A DNA stretch of 64,000 nt from Bradyrhizobium sp. DOA9 (GCF_000617845.2 NZ_DF820425.1:3957725-4021724); one strand, 5' to 3'; shown: positions 29,198 to 37,794, numbered from the stretch's first letter. The notes: generated by a model not told the origin, from the sequence alone. Translations and numbers: made by a program.

Positions 29198-29629
29198 ATG
29201 TACGAGCCAAAGGCCTTCGACGATCTCAAGGTGAATGACAGGGTCAGCCTGAGCAAGACCATCACCGAGGCCGATGGCGCGCTCTACATCGCCGCGACCG
29301 GCGATTTCGGCCCTGTTCATGTCGACGAGGTCTATGCCGGTGCCACGCGCTTCGGCCGCAGGCTGGCGCCGGGGATCATGGTCGCGGGCCTCTGTACAAG
29401 CATCCTCACCTCCGAGCTGGTTGGCACCATCGGCGTGTCGGTGGAGGACCGGTTCTGGTTCACAGGTCCCGTGTTCTACGGCGACACGCTCACCTTCGAC
29501 GTCTGGATCGCCGAGCAGCACGACGAGACCCGCACCATCATCTGGGAGGCGAGCGCGCGCAACGAGGGCGGCCTCGAAGTGCTGAAGGCGCGCGCGAGCC
29601 TGAAATTTCCGCGGCGGAAACCGTCATGA
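29198..29629 (+). CDS. MaoC-like enoyl-CoA hydratase
   Basis: A 143-residue hot-dog protein with an intact hydratase motif (AATGDFGPVHVDEVYA; Asp and His present). It should add water to the enoyl-CoA from the adjacent acyl-CoA dehydrogenase, possibly as a heterodimer with the 28787 product. Its stop overlaps the aldolase start by ATGA. Confidence 0.85.
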   Translation: MYEPKAFDDLKVNDRVSLSKTITEADGALYIAATGDFGPVHVDEVYAGATRFGRRLAPGIMVAGLCTSILTSELVGTIGVSVEDRFWFTGPVFYGDTLTFDVWIAEQHDETRTIIWEASARNEGGLEVLKARASLKFPRRKPS

Positions 29630-30576
29630 GCAAGGCGATGAAGAAACCTGACTTGCGCGGCGTCACGGTCGCGACCGTGCTGCCCTTCAGGGACGACAGT
29701 TCGATCGACTGGGACGGTTATGCCCGCGTGCTGGACTATTGCGCCTGCCCGGATGGAGTCGCGGCGGTGTTCGTCAACGGCCATGCCGGCGAGGGCGGAT
29801 CGCTCTCGGATGACGAGCGTCAGGCCGTGATCGAGCGGACGCGCCGGCAGATCGGCGCCAAGCCGCTGCTTTCGGGCATCATCGCTCATTCGACGGCGGA
29901 AGCGATCCACCAGGCTCAGCTCGCGGAAGCCGCCGGCGCCGATTGCGCCGTGTTGTTCCCGCCCGCGCCGCTCGGCGGCGGTGCCTCGGCGACCTCACGC
30001 GCGCCACTGGCTTTCGTGCAGGCGGTCAGCTCGGCGATCAAAATTCCGGTGTCGATCTTCCAGTATCCGCTGGCGTCCGGTTTCGGCTACTCGCCGGAGA
30101 CTCTGGCGAAGATCGCAGCGCTCGACAGCGTCATCGCCATCAAGGAAGGCAGCGACACCATGCTGGCCTATGACGAGAACCGGCGGGCGGTGAAGCAGGC
30201 CGATCCCTCCGTCGCGATCCTGCCGTCGAACTTCAACTGGTTCCTGCCGCAGCTCGCCGTCGGCGGCGACGGCATTCTCTCCGGCCTCGTCAGCCTCGCG
30301 CCGCATCTGTTCGCCGAATTGTGGCAGGCCTCGCTTGCCGACGACCTCAAGGCGATGCGCGCCGTCAACGAGCGGCTCTATCCGATCGTTCGTGCCATCT
30401 ACGGGCCTGCGCCGATCATGGACATGCACACGCGCATGAAGGTCGGGCTGAAGGCGCTCGGTCTGATCCGCAACGCCGATCCGCGGCCGCCGCTGCTGCC
30501 GGTTCTGTCGGCGCTGTGCGATGCCATCGCAGCAACGGTCGGCGCGGCGCGCGCGGCCGGCGACATCCGCACTTAG
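29626..30576 (+). CDS. Dihydrodipicolinate synthase-family aldolase (second of three, GHAGE type)
   Basis: A 316-residue TIM-barrel protein. The substrate loop reads VNGHAGEGG instead of GTTGE, the lysine is in AIKEGSDT, and a tyrosine is in SIFQYPL. The third paralog at 33402 shares the VNGHAGE loop and VKEGS or IKEGS lysine motif. Changed loop residues argue against DapA activity. It is translationally coupled to the hydratase gene. Confidence 0.85.
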   Translation: MSKAMKKPDLRGVTVATVLPFRDDSSIDWDGYARVLDYCACPDGVAAVFVNGHAGEGGSLSDDERQAVIERTRRQIGAKPLLSGIIAHSTAEAIHQAQLAEAAGADCAVLFPPAPLGGGASATSRAPLAFVQAVSSAIKIPVSIFQYPLASGFGYSPETLAKIAALDSVIAIKEGSDTMLAYDENRRAVKQADPSVAILPSNFNWFLPQLAVGGDGILSGLVSLAPHLFAELWQASLADDLKAMRAVNERLYPIVRAIYGPAPIMDMHTRMKVGLKALGLIRNADPRPPLLPVLSALCDAIAATVGAARAAGDIRT

Positions 30577-30592
30577 GGTGAGGGGCGAGCCG

Positions 30593-30895
30593 ATGCCGGA
30601 CGAAGCCTTCATCCATATCGTGCGGGTCGACATCGATCCCGAGCACGAGGCTGCGTTCAACGACTGGTACGAGCAGACGCATTTTCCAGATCTGCTCGCC
30701 TGTCCCGGCTGGCTCTCGGCCAAGCGCTTCGTCTCGGTCGGCGACGGGCCGAAATACGCCGCCATGTACGAGGTCGCGGGCAGGTGGGCGTTCGAGACGC
30801 CGGAATTTCTGAAGGTGAAGGGCTTTGGCCCGTTCGAATCCCTGGTGAAGAATTTCATGCGCATCCAGCTCAGGCCGATGTCGGGACCGGCTTGA
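30593..30895 (+). CDS. Small ABM/EthD-like protein of unknown function
   Basis: A 100-residue protein starting MPDEAFIHIVRVDI with FNDWYEQTHFPDLLACPGWL, a pattern of dimeric alpha-beta barrel proteins. It follows the aldolase by 16 bases with AGGGGCGAG as a ribosome binding site. Possibly an auxiliary enzyme or an isomerase of the pathway; unproved. Confidence 0.7.
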   Translation: MPDEAFIHIVRVDIDPEHEAAFNDWYEQTHFPDLLACPGWLSAKRFVSVGDGPKYAAMYEVAGRWAFETPEFLKVKGFGPFESLVKNFMRIQLRPMSGPA

Positions 30896-31016
30896 GCAGA
30901 TCGAAGACGATGCTGCAGGCCGTGTCGCGAGATCCGGCCGGCCGCATCCAATAAACGTCGAGGGGAATCCCGCGCGAGGAACTGCATCGGTCATTGGCGT
31001 CTTACTGGAGGTATCC

Positions 31017-31853
31017 ATGGTCTCGACATTGTTTCGCTTGGGTGCGGCTGCCGCACTCGTTCTCGCATCCACGGCGGTGCATGCCGGCTGCACGCCCGCG
31101 ATCACCGACGACAATCTGATCGCGCCGGGCAAATTGCAGCTCTCCATCAACCCGACCAACCCGCCGCAGCAATTCGTCGACAAGGACGGCCAACTGCAGG
31201 GCCTCAACGTCGAGCTCGCCGCCGAGCTCGGCAAGCGGTTGTGTCTTCCCGTCGAACTCGTCCGGATGGATTTTCCGGCGATGATTCCCGCCTTGGGCGC
31301 GGCGCGCATCGACGGCGTCAATACCGGCATGTTCTGGACCGAGGAACGCTCGAAGCTGATGTACATGGTGCCCTATGCCATTCAGGCGATCTCGGTGGTG
31401 GTCGCACCCGACAGCGGCACAAAAATTGCTACCGAAACTGATCTGATCGGCAAATCATCCGCGGTCGAGGTCAGCAGCTACCAGATGAACTGGCTCAAGA
31501 AGCTCAGCGATGCCAGCGTCGCGAAAGGCGGAGCGGCCGTCGAGATGCGGACGTTCCCGACTGCGACCAACGTCGTCGCCGCGCTGCTTGCGGGCCAGGT
31601 CGACAATGCGCTGCTGGTCGACAGCGTGGCACGCGATCTCGTCGGCCGTGGTCGCGTGAAGGAAGTCCTGGGCGGACTCGGCACGGCCAGGACCACGCTT
31701 GGTTTCCGCAACAAGACGGTTGCCGATACCGTGGTCAAGGCGCTCAACGCGATGCGCGCCGACGGCTTCTATCAGACGCTGTTCGACAAATTCGGCCTGA
31801 CCGCCATGCCGGCCGATCAGCCGCTCGCGATCGCCGGCCCCGGTCCGGCCTGA
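31017..31853 (+). CDS. Polar amino acid-type ABC substrate-binding protein (second paralog)
   Basis: A 278-residue family 3 binding protein with a Sec signal (AAALVLASTAVHA). It is paralogous to the product of 18671-19507. GGAGG just ahead fixes ATG 31017. It starts a transport operon with one permease, one ATPase and a third aldolase. A 121-base gap from the previous gene may hold its own promoter. Confidence 0.92.
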   Translation: MVSTLFRLGAAAALVLASTAVHAGCTPAITDDNLIAPGKLQLSINPTNPPQQFVDKDGQLQGLNVELAAELGKRLCLPVELVRMDFPAMIPALGAARIDGVNTGMFWTEERSKLMYMVPYAIQAISVVVAPDSGTKIATETDLIGKSSAVEVSSYQMNWLKKLSDASVAKGGAAVEMRTFPTATNVVAALLAGQVDNALLVDSVARDLVGRGRVKEVLGGLGTARTTLGFRNKTVADTVVKALNAMRADGFYQTLFDKFGLTAMPADQPLAIAGPGPA

Positions 31854-31872
31854 AACCCACGGAGACGAGCCG

Positions 31873-32604
31873 ATGAGCCTTTTCAGTCCGACGGCCGCCG
31901 TCAGCTACTTCTTCAACTACTTCCTGATGAAGGGAGTGCTCGTCACCATCGGCTTGACGGTGGCGGCGGTCGTCGGTGGATTGATCCTCGGCATGGGCAT
32001 CGCGTTGTTGCGCATGTCGTCCAATCCGGTGCTGGCAGGTGCCGCGCGCTTCTACATCTGGTTCTTCCGCGGCACGCCGCTGCTGATCCAGCTCGTCGTG
32101 ATCTACAGCGGATTGCCTCAGCTCGGCATCAAGTTCAGCGTGATCACCTGCGCGCTCGTCGGCCTCATCCTCAACGAAGCGGCCTATCTCGCCGAGATCG
32201 TGCGCAGCGGCTTCATGGCGGTGTCGGCGGGCCAGCGCGAGGCGGCCTGGGCGCTCAGCCTGTCGCCCTGGGTCACGTTCCGCCGCGTGACGCTGCCGCA
32301 GGCGTTCCGGCTGATGATTCCGCCGCTCGGCAATTCCATCAACTCGCTGTTGAAGGCAACCTCGCTTGCCTCCGTGATCTCGGTCGAAGAGCTGATGCGC
32401 CGCAGCGACATGCTGATGCAGGAGCATTTCCAGATCCTCGAAGTCTATGCAGCGGCAACGGCGTATTACCTGATCCTCACCTCGGTCTGGGACGCGGTTC
32501 AGCGCCGGCTCGAGAAGCATTTCGGTCGATCGAGTGCCGCGAAAACGAGGCGGGTCGCAGCGAGTGCGCCGGTTGCGCAGGCGAGTGCGGGGGCCCGGGC
32601 ATGA
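31873..32604 (+). CDS. Polar amino acid-type ABC transporter permease (HisM/GlnP family)
   Basis: A 243-residue inner membrane permease with about five transmembrane helices. The coupling loop reads GQREAAWALSLSPWVTFRRV, and the region FFRGTPLLIQLVV is typical of the family. Only one permease gene is present, so it probably works as a homodimer. It overlaps the ATPase gene by ATGA. Confidence 0.92.
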   Translation: MSLFSPTAAVSYFFNYFLMKGVLVTIGLTVAAVVGGLILGMGIALLRMSSNPVLAGAARFYIWFFRGTPLLIQLVVIYSGLPQLGIKFSVITCALVGLILNEAAYLAEIVRSGFMAVSAGQREAAWALSLSPWVTFRRVTLPQAFRLMIPPLGNSINSLLKATSLASVISVEELMRRSDMLMQEHFQILEVYAAATAYYLILTSVWDAVQRRLEKHFGRSSAAKTRRVAASAPVAQASAGARA

Positions 32605-33392
32605 GCGAGAGATCGATGGTTAGGGCCGAAGGTGCAACAATGCAGCCGCAGCTCCGTGAGGTGCCTGCGGTGCGCATGGAGGCGGTCTACAAGCACTATG
32701 GCGACTTCACCGCGTTGAACGAGGTCGATCTCAAGGTTGCCAAGGGCGAGAAGATCGTGGTCTGCGGTCCCTCAGGCTCGGGCAAATCGACGCTCATTCG
32801 CTGCATCAACCACATCGAGAAGCACGATGAAGGGCTGATCTACGTCAACGGCGTCGAGCTCGATCATCAGCGCAAGAACATCGATGCGGTCAGGCGGGAC
32901 ACCGGCATGGTGTTCCAGAGCTTCAATCTGTTCCCGCACATGACAGTGCTGGAGAACTGCACCCTGGCGCCGATGACCGCGAACGGCATGAGCGAGGCCG
33001 AGGCCAGGGATCTCGCCATGCATTTCCTGACCAAGGTCCGGATTCCGGATCAGGCGGAGAAATTCCCCGGGCAGCTTTCGGGCGGTCAGCAGCAGCGCGT
33101 CGCCATCGCACGCGCGCTGTGCATGCGTCCCAAGATCATGCTGTTCGACGAGCCGACCTCCGCGCTCGACCCGGAGATGGTCAAGGAAGTGCTGGAGACC
33201 ATGAAGAAGCTTGCGGAGGAGGGCATGACCATGTTGTGCGTCACCCACGAGATGGGCTTTGCCCGCGAGGTCGCCGACCGCATCGTGTTCATGAACGAGG
33301 GCAGGGTGGTCGAGCAGGCCGCGCCCGAGGAGTTCTTCAAGCATCCGAAGTCGGAACGGGCGCGGACGTTCCTTGACCAGATCATTCACTGA
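32601..33392 (+). CDS. Polar amino acid-type ABC transporter ATP-binding protein (GlnQ family)
   Basis: A 263-residue ATPase: Walker A GPSGSGKST, signature LSGGQQQRVAIARAL, Walker B IMLFDEPTSALD. An N-terminal leader of about 20 residues precedes the usual start; ATG codons at 32640 or 32676 are alternatives. It energises the 31873 permease and may serve both paralogous binding proteins. Confidence 0.92.
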   Translation: MSERSMVRAEGATMQPQLREVPAVRMEAVYKHYGDFTALNEVDLKVAKGEKIVVCGPSGSGKSTLIRCINHIEKHDEGLIYVNGVELDHQRKNIDAVRRDTGMVFQSFNLFPHMTVLENCTLAPMTANGMSEAEARDLAMHFLTKVRIPDQAEKFPGQLSGGQQQRVAIARALCMRPKIMLFDEPTSALDPEMVKEVLETMKKLAEEGMTMLCVTHEMGFAREVADRIVFMNEGRVVEQAAPEEFFKHPKSERARTFLDQIIH

Positions 33393-33401
33393 TCGACCAG
33401 G

Positions 33402-34331
33402 ATGCGGAGATTCAGCGACCGCCTGCGCGGCATCCACGCCGCCACCATCGTGCCGATGACGCCCGATTTCGAGGTCGACGAGGCGCAGCTCGCAAGCCAT
33501 CTCACCTCGGTGGCGTCTACGCCTGGAATCAATGGCCTCCTCGTCAACGGTCACGCCGGCGAGAACTTCGTGCTGTCGCTGGCCGAGAAGCGGCGCGTGG
33601 TGGAGCTGGCGCGCCGGCACGCGCCGAAGGACTGCCTGATCGTCTCCGGGGTCAATCATGAATCGAGCCTGGAGGCGGCGCGCGAGGCGGCCGCGCTGGA
33701 GCAGGCCGGCGCGGACGCGCTGCTGGTGTTTCCCCCCAACAGCTGGGCGCTCGGCCACGCCGATGATTGCGTGATCGAGCATCACCGCCGCATCCGCGAT
33801 GCCACGACAGGACCCTTGATGCTCTACGCTGCGCCCGTCGGCGCGGGAGCCATGGCCTACGCGCCGCCGCTGCTGAGGCGGCTTGTCGCCGATGCCCGCT
33901 TCGTCGCGGTGAAGGAGGGCAGCTGGGAGGTTGCGGCCTATGAACAGAATCTCAGGCTGATCCGCGAGCAGCGGCCGGATTTCGTCGTGCTCGGCTCCAG
34001 CGACGAGCATCTCCTGACGAGCTACATTGTCGGCTCGGCCGGCAGCCAGGTGAGCCTTGCCTGCGTGGTGCCGGAGCTCGTGGTGGGCCTTTGGAATGCT
34101 GCGGAGGCCGGCGATTGGAACCGGGCGCGCGCCGCGCACGACAAGCTCTATCCGCTCGCGGTCGCGATCTACCGCGATCCGCCGGGAGGACGGGCAACAG
34201 TGCGGCTCAAGACCTGCCTGAAGCTGCTTGGACGCTTGTCGTGCGACGCGGCGCGGCCGCCGCAGCCGGCGGCGACACGCAGCGAGCTGCAGGCGCTCGA
34301 GCGGGCGCTGCGAACTGCCGGCGTGCTTTAA
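33402..34331 (+). CDS. Dihydrodipicolinate synthase-family aldolase (third of three, GHAGE type)
   Basis: A 309-residue TIM-barrel protein sharing the VNGHAGE loop with the 29626 product. The Schiff-base lysine lies in VAVKEGSWE and a tyrosine in LMLYAAPVG. It ends the transport operon, nine bases after the ATPase gene, so its substrate is probably the imported compound or a close derivative. Confidence 0.85.
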   Translation: MRRFSDRLRGIHAATIVPMTPDFEVDEAQLASHLTSVASTPGINGLLVNGHAGENFVLSLAEKRRVVELARRHAPKDCLIVSGVNHESSLEAAREAAALEQAGADALLVFPPNSWALGHADDCVIEHHRRIRDATTGPLMLYAAPVGAGAMAYAPPLLRRLVADARFVAVKEGSWEVAAYEQNLRLIREQRPDFVVLGSSDEHLLTSYIVGSAGSQVSLACVVPELVVGLWNAAEAGDWNRARAAHDKLYPLAVAIYRDPPGGRATVRLKTCLKLLGRLSCDAARPPQPAATRSELQALERALRTAGVL

Positions 34332-34413
34332 GCCGCGACGAACCGCGCAATCTGCGCCGAGATGCAATTGGCGCGCGCAGGTCGCCGATCTCGCGAGGCG
34401 ACGAACGCCTGGC

Positions 34414-34427
34414 TTGATCTGGATCAA
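34414..34427 (+). promoter_or_regulatory. FNR/FixK-type box, upstream of the AI-2E-family gene
   Basis: TTGATCTGGATCAA is a perfect TTGAT-N4-ATCAA dyad. Its centre lies 71.5 bp before the TTG start at 34492, fitting a class II activator site about 41.5 bp ahead of a start point near 34462. Confidence 0.8.
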
Positions 34428-34491
34428 GCCTCCGCGGTGGGCCGCCCGCTAGCTGCTCGGCAGCCGTCTGTTGGCCTGGAGGCAATGCGTC

Positions 34492-35646
34492 TTGAAGACC
34501 CTTCGCCAGCTTCTGTCCGCGGAGGACATTGTTCAGCTCGTGATCCGGCTGGGCTTGCTCGGGTTGCTGATCTTCTGGACCTTCCTCGTGATCCGGCCGT
34601 TCGTGCCCATCCTGAGCTGGAGCGCCGTGCTGGTCGTGGCGTTTCATCCCGCCTTCGCCTGGCTCGCCCAACGCCTCGGCGGGCGTCCCCGGACGGCCTC
34701 AGCCGTTCTCACCCTGATCACGCTGGGGATCGTCATCGGTCCCGCCGCCTGGCTCGGCCTCAGTGCGGTCGAAGGGCTCCGGGACCTTGCCGGCCAGATC
34801 GTCAGTGGCGATCTTGCGCTCCAGGCCGCACCTGAGCAGGTCAAGAGCTGGCCGTTGATCGGTCCTCAGCTCCACGCCATCTGGAACGAGGCCTACACCA
34901 ACATCCGCGCGGCGTTGCGCGAGGTGGCGCCGTACCTGAAACCGCTCGCCGGAATGATGCTGTCGTTTGCCGGTGACACCGGAATTGGAATGCTCCAGTT
35001 CCTGCTGTCGGTGCTCGTCGCCGGCTTTCTGCTTCCGCACGGCGCACAGCTCGTCGCCGCGCTCCGCGGCTTCCTGTTGCGCGTCGTGCCCGGCCAGAGC
35101 GAGCACTTCCTCGAGCTCGCCGGCGCCACCATTCGCGCCGTCGCGCAGGGCGTCATCGGCGTGGCCATCCTCCAGGCCCTGCTGGCGGGCATCGGCTTCA
35201 AGCTCGCGGAGATCCCGAGCGCGGGACTGCTCGCGGTCATCGTGCTCCTGCTGTCCATCGTCCAGCTCGGCGCCGGCCTCGTCCTTCTCCCCGTGCTGAT
35301 CTGGATATGGATGGACAAGGACGTGACCGTAGCGCTGCTGTTGACGGTCTATCTGGTCGTCGTCGGCCTGCTCGACAACGTGCTGAAGCCGCTCCTGATG
35401 GGGCGCGGCCTGACGACGCCGACGCTCGTCATCCTGATCGGGGTCATTGGCGGGACGCTCGCACATGGTATCATCGGCCTGTTCATCGGGCCGATCATCC
35501 TGTCGGTGGCCTGGGAGCTTGCGACCGCATGGATGGGGATCGACCGCGCGGCGTCGGCGCCGGTGGATCAGGCGACGGTCGTCGCAAAGGAAACCATCGA
35601 GGCACGGTTGACCCAGGTCGAAACGAGGTTGGGTTCGCACCGATGA
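34492..35646 (+). CDS. AI-2E-family (PerM-like) membrane transporter
   Basis: A 384-residue polytopic membrane protein with paired hydrophobic segments near the N-terminus (LGLLGLLIFWTFLVIRPFVP) and the family C-terminal half (LKPLLMGRGLTTPTLVILIG). I chose a TTG start at 34492 because GGAGG (34478-34482) is well spaced. Members move signalling molecules or act as Na+(Li+)/H+ exchangers; the substrate here is unknown. The potassium-channel-like gene overlaps its end. Confidence 0.85.
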   Translation: MKTLRQLLSAEDIVQLVIRLGLLGLLIFWTFLVIRPFVPILSWSAVLVVAFHPAFAWLAQRLGGRPRTASAVLTLITLGIVIGPAAWLGLSAVEGLRDLAGQIVSGDLALQAAPEQVKSWPLIGPQLHAIWNEAYTNIRAALREVAPYLKPLAGMMLSFAGDTGIGMLQFLLSVLVAGFLLPHGAQLVAALRGFLLRVVPGQSEHFLELAGATIRAVAQGVIGVAILQALLAGIGFKLAEIPSAGLLAVIVLLLSIVQLGAGLVLLPVLIWIWMDKDVTVALLLTVYLVVVGLLDNVLKPLLMGRGLTTPTLVILIGVIGGTLAHGIIGLFIGPIILSVAWELATAWMGIDRAASAPVDQATVVAKETIEARLTQVETRLGSHR

Positions 35647-36098
35647 TGCTCCAGTTTCTTGTCGGCACGTTCGTCAGCGTGATCAATATCGGAATCCACG
35701 CGCTCGTGACGGTGGTGGCCGTGACCATTGCCCGCAGGGCCGTTCCGCGCCGTACCAGGCGGCCGAGACTGCACCTCATGAGCGTCATGATCGCGATCGC
35801 CGTCGTATTGAAGATCGCCCACATGCTCGAAGTTCTGGTGTGGGCGGCGGCCTATCACGTCATCCAGGCCGCTGCCGCCGACGCGGACATGCTCTACTTC
35901 GCGTTCGTCAACTACGCTACGCTCGGCTACGGCGACATCACGCCGGTGCGCGAATGGCGGTTGATCGGCCCGCTCACTGCCATGAATGGTGCTCTTCTGT
36001 TCGGCTGGTCCGCCGCCATTCTGTTCGAAGTCCTGCTCAAGACGCTCGAGCATCTCGGGCTCACGGAAAAGCCCGGCGCGGACCTGCCACGCGCTTGA
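35643..36098 (+). CDS. Two-transmembrane ion channel protein
   Basis: A 151-residue membrane protein with a pore loop and selectivity filter TLGYGD at residues 93-98, close to the potassium-channel signature TVGYGD. Hydrophobic helices flank it. It begins with two ATG codons, the first overlapping the transporter stop. No regulatory RCK domain is attached. It may help set membrane potential under low oxygen; potassium selectivity is inferred. Confidence 0.82.
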   Translation: MMLQFLVGTFVSVINIGIHALVTVVAVTIARRAVPRRTRRPRLHLMSVMIAIAVVLKIAHMLEVLVWAAAYHVIQAAAADADMLYFAFVNYATLGYGDITPVREWRLIGPLTAMNGALLFGWSAAILFEVLLKTLEHLGLTEKPGADLPRA

Positions 36099-36146
36099 GG
36101 CCGTCGCCGCGCGAGCAGGTGGATCGTGACCCGGCCTTTCGCCGAT

Positions 36147-36830
36147 TCAGGGCTGCAGATCGAGGCTTGCGAGCTGTTGCCGGTCGAGCAGCACGATCTG
36201 GCGTTGGGTGTTGCCGAGGAAGCCGATCACGCCGAGCTCATGCAGCCGCGACAAGGCGCGCGAGACGGTCTCCAGCGTCAGGCCGAGATAGTCGGCGATA
36301 TCGCGTCGCGACATCGGAAGCGCCATGACGCCGGCAGCCGTCAGGCGCTTGTCCATCTCGAGCAGGAACGCGGCGACCCTCTCCAGGGAGGTCTTGCGGC
36401 CGAGCAACAGCATGTGGTCTTCCGCATGCTGGAGGTTGCTCGTGGTCATGCTGAGCAGGTTTCTCGCCACCATGGCATCGCTCTCGGCCACGTTCTCGAG
36501 ACTTTGCCGCTTGATCAGCCGTACCGTGGTGTCGACAATGGCTTCCGTCGTGAACCGATGCTCGCCGCCGTTCTCGAGCCCGAAGATGTCGCCGACGAGG
36601 TGAAATGCGCCGATCTGCCTGCGGCCGTCCGACAGCAGCTTGTAGCTACGCACCGCGCCGGACTTGACCTGGTAGACATACTCGGCCGGCTCTTTCTCGC
36701 CGTAGATCTCGGAGCCTTTTCGGTAGGAAAATTCGCTTAAATTGACCAGAGCATTTGAATGACTTGCCATGCCGAGGTCGCGGAGAGTATTGGGACGCAG
36801 CGTGGAATCCGTCGTGATGCGAACGAACAT
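36147..36830 (-). CDS. Crp/Fnr-family transcriptional regulator (FixK-like, cysteine-free)
   Basis: A 227-residue regulator with an N-terminal cyclic-nucleotide-binding-like barrel (about 30-120), dimer helix and a C-terminal HTH (SRRDIADYLGLTLETVSRAL) with the E-SR DNA contact pattern of FNR/FixK proteins. There is no cysteine anywhere, so it cannot hold a [4Fe-4S] cluster like FNR. It could bind the FNR-type boxes of this region, which is an inference. GAGGAG ahead of ATG 36830 is a good ribosome binding site. Confidence 0.92.
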   Translation of the reverse strand: MFVRITTDSTLRPNTLRDLGMASHSNALVNLSEFSYRKGSEIYGEKEPAEYVYQVKSGAVRSYKLLSDGRRQIGAFHLVGDIFGLENGGEHRFTTEAIVDTTVRLIKRQSLENVAESDAMVARNLLSMTTSNLQHAEDHMLLLGRKTSLERVAAFLLEMDKRLTAAGVMALPMSRRDIADYLGLTLETVSRALSRLHELGVIGFLGNTQRQIVLLDRQQLASLDLQP

Positions 36831-36948
36831 AGGCCAACTCCTCAGCTTTTCCGCCGAATTGGTCTGTCAGAGGAAATACTTTGCCGGAAATGCGGCCGCG
36901 CTATCCCACTCCCGCCGAAGTTGATTTTCGGCCAAGGAAGTATTCTTA

Positions 36949-36978
36949 TCCATTGTCCCAAGGTTCATTGTACCAAGG
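36949..36978. promoter_or_regulatory. Tandem 15-bp direct repeat in the regulator promoter region
   Basis: TCCATTGTCCCAAGG (36949-36963) is followed at once by TTCATTGTACCAAGG (36964-36978), 13 of 15 matches. TGTCCC and GGGACA also form outer arms of an imperfect dyad at 36954-36982. A related TGTCCCAAAGGACA occurs at 37795. Likely operator for a local regulator. Confidence 0.6.
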
Positions 36979-37031
36979 GACAGCACGGGTGATCGCTGCG
37001 CTGGATGAGAAGCCCTTGCTACGGGTAGGAT

Positions 37032-37043
37032 GCAATATATTGC
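37032..37043. promoter_or_regulatory. Perfect 12-bp palindrome ahead of the FixJ-like gene
   Basis: GCAATATATTGC is fully self-complementary and lies 93 bases before the TTG start at 37136. The AT-rich centre could serve as a promoter element or regulator site. Confidence 0.55.
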
Positions 37044-37056
37044 GATGCAGTTATTT

Positions 37057-37079
37057 CGATCTTCGAACGGTGAAGATCG
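37057..37079 (+). promoter_or_regulatory. 8-bp inverted repeat in the FixJ-like leader
   Basis: CGATCTTC and GAAGATCG flank a 7-base spacer. It may be a binding site or an mRNA leader stem upstream of 37136. Confidence 0.45.
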
Positions 37080-37135
37080 TTTTGCAGAGTGAGAACGACG
37101 CCGAGCGTCCTGATTGATTTTAGCGAGAGGTAGAG

Positions 37136-37759
37136 TTGCCTGGCCTGGTTCACGTTGTTGACGACGACGAATCCTTCCGGACCGCGATCGAGCGCCGGCT
37201 GAAGCTCGCGGGATACGAGGTCGCAAGCTATGCGTCCGCGCTGGAGCTGCTGGACTCGCTGTCGGACGGCGAGCCGGCCGGTTGTATCCTGCTCGACGTC
37301 CGGATCCCCGGCCTGAGCGGTCCGGACCTGCAGGCCCGGCTGGTCGCGTCCGGTTCGATGTTGCCCATCATCTTCTTGACCGGTCATGCCGACACGCCAA
37401 CGACCGTACGGGCGATCAAGGCCGGTGCGGAAGACTTCCTGACCAAACCGGTGTCGTCGGAGCATCTGCTCGATGCCATCGAACGGGCGCTGGCCAGTCA
37501 GCGGACGGCGCGGGCCCAGGCCAGCAGGCTCGATTTGCTTCGTCGTCATCTGGCCGCGCTGACACAGCGCGAGCGGCAGGTGTTTGATCTCATCGTGCGC
37601 GGCCGGATCAACAAGCAGATCGCGCACGAGCTGGGGACCACCGAGCGCACGGTGAAGGCGCACCGCCATCAAGTGATGGAGAAGATGCAGGTTCGCTCGC
37701 TGGCGGAGCTCGTCTCGATCGCAGAGCGTCTCGGCATGCTCGATCCGGATGCCCGCTGA
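37136..37759 (+). CDS. FixJ/NarL-like response regulator
   Basis: A 207-residue two-domain regulator. The receiver has acidic residues Asp9-11, phospho-acceptor Asp54 (LLDVRIPG), Thr82 and Lys104. The LuxR-type output domain spans about 140-200 (LTQRERQVFDLIVRGRINKQ). The start is TTG with GAGAGG five bases ahead. No kinase is adjacent; the orphan kinase at 53516 is a candidate partner. It is the closest thing here to a FixJ-type oxygen regulator but no FixL haem kinase is present. Confidence 0.9.
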   Translation: MPGLVHVVDDDESFRTAIERRLKLAGYEVASYASALELLDSLSDGEPAGCILLDVRIPGLSGPDLQARLVASGSMLPIIFLTGHADTPTTVRAIKAGAEDFLTKPVSSEHLLDAIERALASQRTARAQASRLDLLRRHLAALTQRERQVFDLIVRGRINKQIAHELGTTERTVKAHRHQVMEKMQVRSLAELVSIAERLGMLDPDAR

Positions 37760-37794
37760 CGGCTTCGGGACGGCGTGGGTTCCCTCGATGTGCC

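Larger units (their letters stand above)
36831..37135. other. Divergent regulator promoter region
   Basis: These 305 bases between the Crp/Fnr-type and FixJ-type genes contain no gene. They carry three dyad or repeat elements listed separately (tandem 15-mers, a 12-bp palindrome and an 8-bp stem) and should hold both promoters. No FNR-type box matching the others is seen here. Confidence 0.7.

Noticed and set aside
36921..36935. TTGATTTTCGGCCAA as a further FNR-type box near the Crp/Fnr gene
   Set aside because: The right half reads GGCCAA rather than RTCAA and the position does not fit the spacing shared by the seven others.
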